NCBI RefSeq assembly: GCF_001618425.1
Contig: NZ_BDCU01000051.1
Location: 1 to 64,000, forward strand
Length of the DNA: 64,000 nucleotides
Direction of reading: 5' to 3'
From: Nocardia fusca NBRC 14340
GTDB taxonomy: Bacteria > Actinomycetota > Actinomycetes > Mycobacteriales > Mycobacteriaceae
Shown piece after piece: positions 60,018-64,000 of this stretch. The notes beneath the pieces were generated by a model. The model did not search any database. It was not told where the DNA came from and saw only the letters and a program-made list of their open reading frames with translations. The translations under genes and the position numbers were made by a program. Position 1 is the stretch's first letter. Each line of letters begins with the position of its first letter.

Positions 60018-60740
60018 CTACTGCTCGGGGGAAACGGCCACGCGACGAACAAGGGCTTCCCAGTTGTCGCCGATCTGCTCGCGCGTGTAACCGAGTGTGC
60101 GGAGCTGGTGCAGGACGAGCGCGGCGCCGAGCGCGGCAAGCAGGGTATCGGCCAGCAGCGCGGGATCGCCCGGGGTGCCCGCGTCGCGCAGCAGCATCGT
60201 CACATGGGTTTTCAGTACGAGATAGGGCCGGCTGCTGAAATGGTCCTCGGAGGAGCCGAGTTCGGCCGCGCGATGCAGTTCGCCCGTGACTTCGATATCC
60301 AGTAGCCGAGCCCGTCCGAACGCGACGAGCCGCTCCACCGGTGGCGCGCCCGGTCCCAGCGGCGGCGGGCCGAAGATGAACGCCTCCTGCGCCTGGGTCT
60401 CGGAGTGGTCGAGCAGCGCGTACATCAGGCCGGTCCGGTTGCCGAACCGCCGGAACACCGTGCCCTTGCCGACCCCGGCCCGTTTGGCGAGCGCGTCCAT
60501 GGTGAGGGCGTCCACGCCGTGGTCGCGTACGAGTTCCTGTGCGGCGTCGAGCAGTCGGCGCCGGTTGCGCGCGGCGTCGGCGCGTTCGGCGGGTTCGGCG
60601 GTACCGGGTAGTTCGGGTCCCACCCCCCGGTGCGGCGGCCGGACCCGCAGTGCGAGCGGCTCGGCCGACGCGGGGTTCGGTCGCGGGTCACCCGAGGGTC
60701 CGGATTCGGTGGGATCCGGACTGAGTGTGTCGTAGTTCAC
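60018..60740 (-). CDS. TetR-family regulator upstream of nadE
   Basis: 240 aa. About 55 disordered residues precede the HTH (RRRLLDAAQELVRDHGVDALTMDALA, then AGVGKGTVFRRFGNRTGLM). It resembles the TetR_C group of nitroreductase/flavodoxin-type regulators. Divergent from the FMN reductase, its likely target; nadE follows 11 bp downstream. Confidence 0.87.
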   Translation of the reverse strand: MNYDTLSPDPTESGPSGDPRPNPASAEPLALRVRPPHRGVGPELPGTAEPAERADAARNRRRLLDAAQELVRDHGVDALTMDALAKRAGVGKGTVFRRFGNRTGLMYALLDHSETQAQEAFIFGPPPLGPGAPPVERLVAFGRARLLDIEVTGELHRAAELGSSEDHFSSRPYLVLKTHVTMLLRDAGTPGDPALLADTLLAALGAALVLHQLRTLGYTREQIGDNWEALVRRVAVSPEQ

Positions 60741-60834
60741 GGCGCTGTGCGTCCCTCCGGAGGAATGTAGCGGACCGTGGTCCGGTTAGTCTGGGCAGTG
60801 GGATCGTCACACAACTAGTACCGCAGGAGTGAAC

Positions 60835-61404
60835 ATGAGCCAGACCCGTATCGTCGCCCTCGTCGGCAGCCTTCGCGACGCCTCGGTCAGTCGCCAGGTC
60901 GCCGAGGCGGCGGCCTCCACCGCGCCCGCGGGCGTCGAGGTCTCCCTCTACGAAGGTATCGGTGATATCCCGTTCTACAACGAGGATATCGATATCGCGG
61001 GTTCGGTACCGGCCGCTGCCCAGGCGCTGCGCGACGCGGTCGCGGCGAGCGACGGTCTGCTGTTGGTCACCCCGGAATATAACGGGACCCTGCCGGCGGT
61101 ATTGAAGAATGCGATCGATTGGCTGTCCCGTCCCTACGGCGCGGGTGCGATCGGCGGTAAGCCGGTGGCCGTGCTCAGCGGTTCGATCAGCCCCAACGCC
61201 GCCCGGTGGGCGCACGCCGACGCGGTCAAGTCCGTGGGTATCGCCGGCGGGAAGATCGTGGAGGAAGCGCATCTGCACTATGCCGCGTGGGGCGAGCGCT
61301 TCGCCGCCGGTCACCCGCGTGAGGATGCCGAGGTGCAGCGCGAACTGGCCGAGTCGGTGAAGGTTCTGGTCGCCGCGGCCAGCGGGGAGCTCGTCTCCGC
61401 CTGA
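60835..61404 (+). CDS. NADPH-dependent FMN reductase family protein
   Basis: 189 aa from the ATG at 60835 with AGGAG 6 nt upstream. GSLRDASVSRQVAEA is the FMN phosphate loop, TPEYNGTLPAVLKNAIDWLSRP the conserved isoalloxazine-binding segment and AVLSGSISPNAARWA the next loop. Family members reduce FMN, quinones or chromate. A TetR gene is divergent. Confidence 0.9.
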   Translation: MSQTRIVALVGSLRDASVSRQVAEAAASTAPAGVEVSLYEGIGDIPFYNEDIDIAGSVPAAAQALRDAVAASDGLLLVTPEYNGTLPAVLKNAIDWLSRPYGAGAIGGKPVAVLSGSISPNAARWAHADAVKSVGIAGGKIVEEAHLHYAAWGERFAAGHPREDAEVQRELAESVKVLVAAASGELVSA

Positions 61405-61415
61405 TATCGGCGCAT

Positions 61416-61454
61416 CATGAGGGCCGCTCCGTCGTCGACGGAGCGGCCCTCATG
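61416..61454 (+). terminator. Near-perfect 19-bp hairpin after the FMN reductase gene
   Basis: Two fully complementary 19-bp arms (61416-61434, 61436-61454), starting CATGAGGGCCGC, followed by TTTCC. Confidence 0.88.
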
Positions 61455-61648
61455 TTTCCGGTCGGTCGGTTTCCTACGGGACCCGAGGGCCTGCTGGGGC
61501 CCGGAGCTACTGGTGTGACAGACGTAGTCTCCTGCGTTTGCTGAAAGAGAACTGGCTCGAGCGATTTGTGATCTGGGCCACGGTGAATGCGGCGTGTCGA
61601 GTTGCTGTCCTGCGGCTTACAGCGGTGAAATCACATGGTTGTGACTCG

Positions 61649-61692
61649 CAACATCTCGTGTTGTTTCTTTCTGTCGGCCACTAGGTGTAGTG
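61649..61692. promoter_or_regulatory. Two candidate NrdR boxes upstream of nrdH
   Basis: CACTAGGTGTAGTG (61679-61692) is a perfect CACTA/TAGTG inverted repeat and matches most of the NrdR consensus ACACWATATATWGTGT when extended to 16 bp. CAACATCTCGTGTTG (61649-61663) is a weaker CAACA/TGTTG repeat. Centres are about 30 bp apart, three helical turns, as for known NrdR box pairs. Confidence 0.65.
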
Positions 61693-61864
61693 TCATCGAT
61701 GCTTGGAGGCGGCGGTGCAACAGGCCCGCTGGCACCAGGTGGAACCGGCCCGGACGTGGCGTTTCAGGGTCGGTCCTCGGAGTTTGCGCAGATCATCCGA
61801 TCGTGCCGACACACCGCACAACGCAGACGGGTCACCGGCTGGGATCAGGCATGCGGTGAGCTCG

Positions 61865-61922
61865 GCCCGGAGGGCGGCGGACCGTCACCACGAAGGACCG
61901 CGAACACCGCACATAGGCACAG
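61865..61922 (+). repeat. nrd leader element, copy 1
   Basis: Shares GCCCG-AGG-CGGC, ACCACGAAGG-CC, and ATAG-CACAG with the segment at 62178-62238 in the same order. It ends about 16 nt before the nrdH start, just upstream of GGAGAGAGG. Confidence 0.75.
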
Positions 61923-61937
61923 GAGAGAGGGACTCGA

Positions 61938-62168
61938 ATGATCACCGTGTACACCAAGCCCGCTTGCGTGCAGTGCAACGCCACCTACAAGGCCCTCGAC
62001 AAGGCCGGGGTGGAATATCAGGTCGTCGATATCTCCACCGATGCCGATGCCCGCGACTACGTGATGGCCCTCGGCTACCTGCAGGCCCCCGTCGTCGTCT
62101 CCGGTGACGAGCACTGGTCCGGTTTCCGGCCCGATCGCATCAAGGCGCTGGCCACCGTCGCCGCCTGA
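61938..62168 (+). CDS. nrdH: NrdH-redoxin
   Basis: 76 aa glutaredoxin-like protein with the CVQC active site (10-13) and WSGFRPDRI C-terminal signature of NrdH. It supplies electrons to class Ib ribonucleotide reductase and is itself reduced by thioredoxin reductase. First gene of nrdHIE; a hairpin (62163-62179) covers its stop codon. Confidence 0.93.
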   Translation: MITVYTKPACVQCNATYKALDKAGVEYQVVDISTDADARDYVMALGYLQAPVVVSGDEHWSGFRPDRIKALATVAA

Positions 62169-62177
62169 GTGCGTCAG

Positions 62178-62238
62178 GCCCGAAGGCGGCAGCGCAGCGT
62201 AACCACGAAGGGCCCGCGCTCAGGCCCGATAGACACAG
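62178..62238 (+). repeat. nrd leader element, copy 2, between nrdH and nrdI
   Basis: A second copy of the segment before nrdH: GCCCGAAGGCGGC, ACCACGAAGGGCC, ATAGACACAG. The strings are 9-13 nt blocks separated by spacers of nearly equal length. Copy 2 has about four extra bases. Confidence 0.75.
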
Positions 62239-62286
62239 CCTGAGCGAACAGCGCGCCCGACCGGGTCGGGGAACAGGGGAGGTGAG

Positions 62287-62736
62287 ATGTCCGAGTCGCA
62301 TACGCTGGTCTATTTCTCCAGTGCGTCGGAGAACACCCACCGGTTCGTCGAGAAGCTGGGTATCCCGGCACTCCGGATCCCCCTGCACACCACCGACTCG
62401 CTGCGGGTCGACGAACCCTACGTGCTGATCGTCCCCACCTACGGGGGCGGCCGGCATGTACTCGGTTCGACACGTTCCGACAAGGAATTCGTCCCGCGCC
62501 AGGTCGCCAAGTTCCTCAACGATCCGCACAACCGCGCCCTGTTGCGCGGGGTCATCGCGGCCGGGAACACGAACTTCGGCGACACCTTCTGCTTCGCAGG
62601 TGATGTCATCTCCCGCAAATGCGGGGTGCCCTACCTGTACCGCTTCGAACTCATGGGAACCGCCGAGGACGTCGCCCGCGTCCGTGAGGGATTGGGATTG
62701 TTTTGGCAGCAACAACGACAGCACCAGCAGGTATGA
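62287..62736 (+). CDS. nrdI: NrdI flavodoxin-like protein
   Basis: 149 aa. VYFSSASENTHRFVEKL, PTYGGGRH and NTNFGDTFCFAG are NrdI signatures. It generates the oxidant for the dimanganese cofactor of NrdF. Stop overlaps nrdE start (ATGA). Confidence 0.92.
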   Translation: MSESHTLVYFSSASENTHRFVEKLGIPALRIPLHTTDSLRVDEPYVLIVPTYGGGRHVLGSTRSDKEFVPRQVAKFLNDPHNRALLRGVIAAGNTNFGDTFCFAGDVISRKCGVPYLYRFELMGTAEDVARVREGLGLFWQQQRQHQQV

Positions 62737-64000
62737 CCGCCCGGCTGGAGCAGCCCCCGCAGCGCACCGGCGAATCCGGTGAGGTGCTGGACTACCACGC
62801 CCTCAACGCGATGCTGAACCTGTACGGCCCGGATGGCGAGATCCAGTTCGACAAGGATCGCGAAGCCGCCAACCAGTACTTCCTGCAGCACGTCAACCAG
62901 AACACGGTCTTCTTCCACAACCTCGACGAGAAGCTCGATTACCTTGTGGAGGAGAACTACTACGAACCCGAGGTACTCGACCAGTACAGCCGGGCCTTCG
63001 TGAAGAAGCTGTTCCAGCAGGCGTATGCCAAGAAGTTCCGGTTCCCTACCTTCCTCGGCGCGTTCAAGTACTACACCTCCTACACCCTCAAGACCTTCGA
63101 CGGGAAGCGCTACCTGGAGCGTTTCGAGGACCGGGTGTGCATGGTCGCGCTGACCCTGGCCGCCGGTGACGAGGTGCTCGCGAGCAAACTCGTCGAGGAG
63201 ATCATCGACGGCCGTTTCCAGCCGGCCACCCCGACCTTCCTCAACTCCGGTAAGAAGCAGCGCGGCGAACCGGTGTCCTGCTTCCTGCTGCGTATCGAGG
63301 ACAATATGGAGTCCATCGGGCGCTCCATCAACTCCGCGCTGCAGCTGTCCAAGCGCGGCGGCGGAGTGGCACTGCTGCTCAGCAATATCCGCGAGCACGG
63401 TGCCCCGATCAAGAAGATCGAGAACCAGTCCTCGGGCGTCATCCCGATCATGAAACTGCTCGAGGATTCCTTCTCCTACGCCAACCAGCTCGGTGCGCGC
63501 CAAGGCGCGGGTGCGGTGTACCTGCACGCCCACCACCCCGATATCTACCGTTTCCTCGACACCAAGCGGGAGAACGCGGACGAGAAGATCCGCATCAAGA
63601 CGCTGTCGCTGGGCGTGGTGATCCCGGACATCACCTTCGAACTGGCCAAGAAGAACGAGGACATGTACCTGTTCTCGCCGTACGACGTGGAACGTATCTA
63701 CGGCAAGCCGTTCGCCGATGTCGACGTCACCGAGAAGTACTACGAGATGGTCGACGACAAGCGGATCCGCAAGTCCAAGATCAAGGCGCGCGAGTTCTTC
63801 CAGACCATCGCCGAGCTGCAGTTCGAATCCGGCTACCCCTACATCATGTTCGAGGACACGGTGAACCGGGCCAACCCGATCGCCGGCAAGATCACCCATT
63901 CGAACCTGTGCTCGGAGATCCTGCAGGTCTCCACCCCGTCGATCTACAACGACGACCTCACCTACGCGCACGTGGGCAAGGACATCTCCTGCAACCTGGG
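62733..64000 (+). CDS. nrdE: Ribonucleoside-diphosphate reductase alpha subunit NrdE, 3' end outside window
   Basis: The open frame from the ATG at 62733 runs to the right edge (422 codons) without a stop. NrdE features: YHALNAMLNLYG, PATPTFLNSGKKQRGEPVSCFLL with the catalytic-site cysteine, SKRGGGVALLLSNIREHGAPI, and NRANPIAGKITHSNLCSEI. Full NrdE is about 720 residues, so roughly 40% is missing at the C terminus. It reduces ribonucleotides with NrdF, expected to the right. Confidence 0.93.
   Translation, partial: MTARLEQPPQRTGESGEVLDYHALNAMLNLYGPDGEIQFDKDREAANQYFLQHVNQNTVFFHNLDEKLDYLVEENYYEPEVLDQYSRAFVKKLFQQAYAKKFRFPTFLGAFKYYTSYTLKTFDGKRYLERFEDRVCMVALTLAAGDEVLASKLVEEIIDGRFQPATPTFLNSGKKQRGEPVSCFLLRIEDNMESIGRSINSALQLSKRGGGVALLLSNIREHGAPIKKIENQSSGVIPIMKLLEDSFSYANQLGARQGAGAVYLHAHHPDIYRFLDTKRENADEKIRIKTLSLGVVIPDITFELAKKNEDMYLFSPYDVERIYGKPFADVDVTEKYYEMVDDKRIRKSKIKAREFFQTIAELQFESGYPYIMFEDTVNRANPIAGKITHSNLCSEILQVSTPSIYNDDLTYAHVGKDISCNL

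Larger units (their letters stand above)
61455..61937. other. nrdH upstream region: promoter, NrdR boxes and long leader
   Basis: No gene is supported between the terminator and nrdH. The left part carries candidate NrdR boxes (listed separately). The ~240 nt between those boxes and nrdH is GC-rich leader, ending in the repeated leader element and a GGAGAGAGG ribosome-binding site. Confidence 0.55.

Overview
The window is GC-rich, densely coded DNA with GTG and occasional TTG starts, frequent 1-8 nt start/stop overlaps, several apparently leaderless promoters and many TetR-type regulators. The gene set (a CYP125-type sterol P450 behind a KstR-like site, a ChoD-type GMC oxidoreductase, a MoaC-MoaB fusion, nrdH-nrdI-nrdE, an LppU-like protein) points to a mycolic-acid actinomycete, most likely Nocardia or a close relative. 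That placement is an inference. No rRNA, tRNA, CRISPR array, insertion sequence, prophage or replication origin was seen.

Layout. 1-1.3 kb: the end of a very low-complexity membrane/surface protein that runs off the left edge. 1.9-8.4 kb: a TetR/MFS efflux pair, a DEAD-box RNA helicase, a VOC-TetR operon with its palindromic operator, an NPCBM-domain membrane protein and a one-domain Smr protein. 8.4-11 kb: a TfoX_C-domain protein, a papain-like-fold candidate and a DUF1540 protein. 11.2-13.3 kb: KstR-like site, a duplicated ribosome-binding segment that creates a 23-codon leader ORF, cyp125 and a TetR. 13.3-19 kb: a tandem ABM-fold protein, a secreted hydrolase, a deletion scar that beheaded a divergent FAD oxidoreductase/GntR pair, a second P450 and an AraC regulator. 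19.3-20.3 kb: a 29-aa membrane peptide overlapping an ECF sigma factor and a small membrane protein. 20.4-29.2 kb: esterase, O-methyltransferase, a DUF2252 remnant, and a run of regulator/target pairs (Dabb/TetR, HxlR/F420-type reductase, SDR-hydrolase fusion/TetR), each with an inverted-repeat operator.

29.9-37.4 kb: Nudix protein, a ferredoxin-reductase with a 62-aa companion, two SMR transporters behind what looks like a guanidine-III (ykkC-III) riboswitch, an EamA/MocR pair whose divergent start codons overlap, a redoxin/tautomerase-YHS operon with a TetR, and an orphan FitA-like antitoxin. 37.6-43.5 kb: a CHK/APH-like kinase, an atypical P450 lacking ExxR, and an acyl-CoA dehydrogenase/thioesterase/TetR cluster. 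43.6-53.3 kb: a DUF574 remnant, SDR, several secreted proteins, an LppU-like protein, PhoD phosphatase, ChoD, an MHS transporter and a hotdog thioesterase.

53.6-64 kb is more housekeeping: a COG0523 metallochaperone, the molybdenum cofactor genes (moeA-moaCB-moaE facing moaA-moaD), NAD synthetase, a TetR/FMN-reductase pair, and the class Ib ribonucleotide reductase operon nrdH-nrdI-nrdE behind two candidate NrdR boxes, with nrdE cut by the right edge. A roughly 60-nt sequence is repeated before nrdH and again between nrdH and nrdI.

No single large novel system stands out. The most interesting items are the riboswitch-controlled SMR pair, the leader ORF of cyp125, the two-gene deletion scar, the duplicated nrd leader element, the overlapping MocR/EamA starts, and small unrecognised proteins tied to an ECF sigma factor and to a 2Fe-2S reductase.
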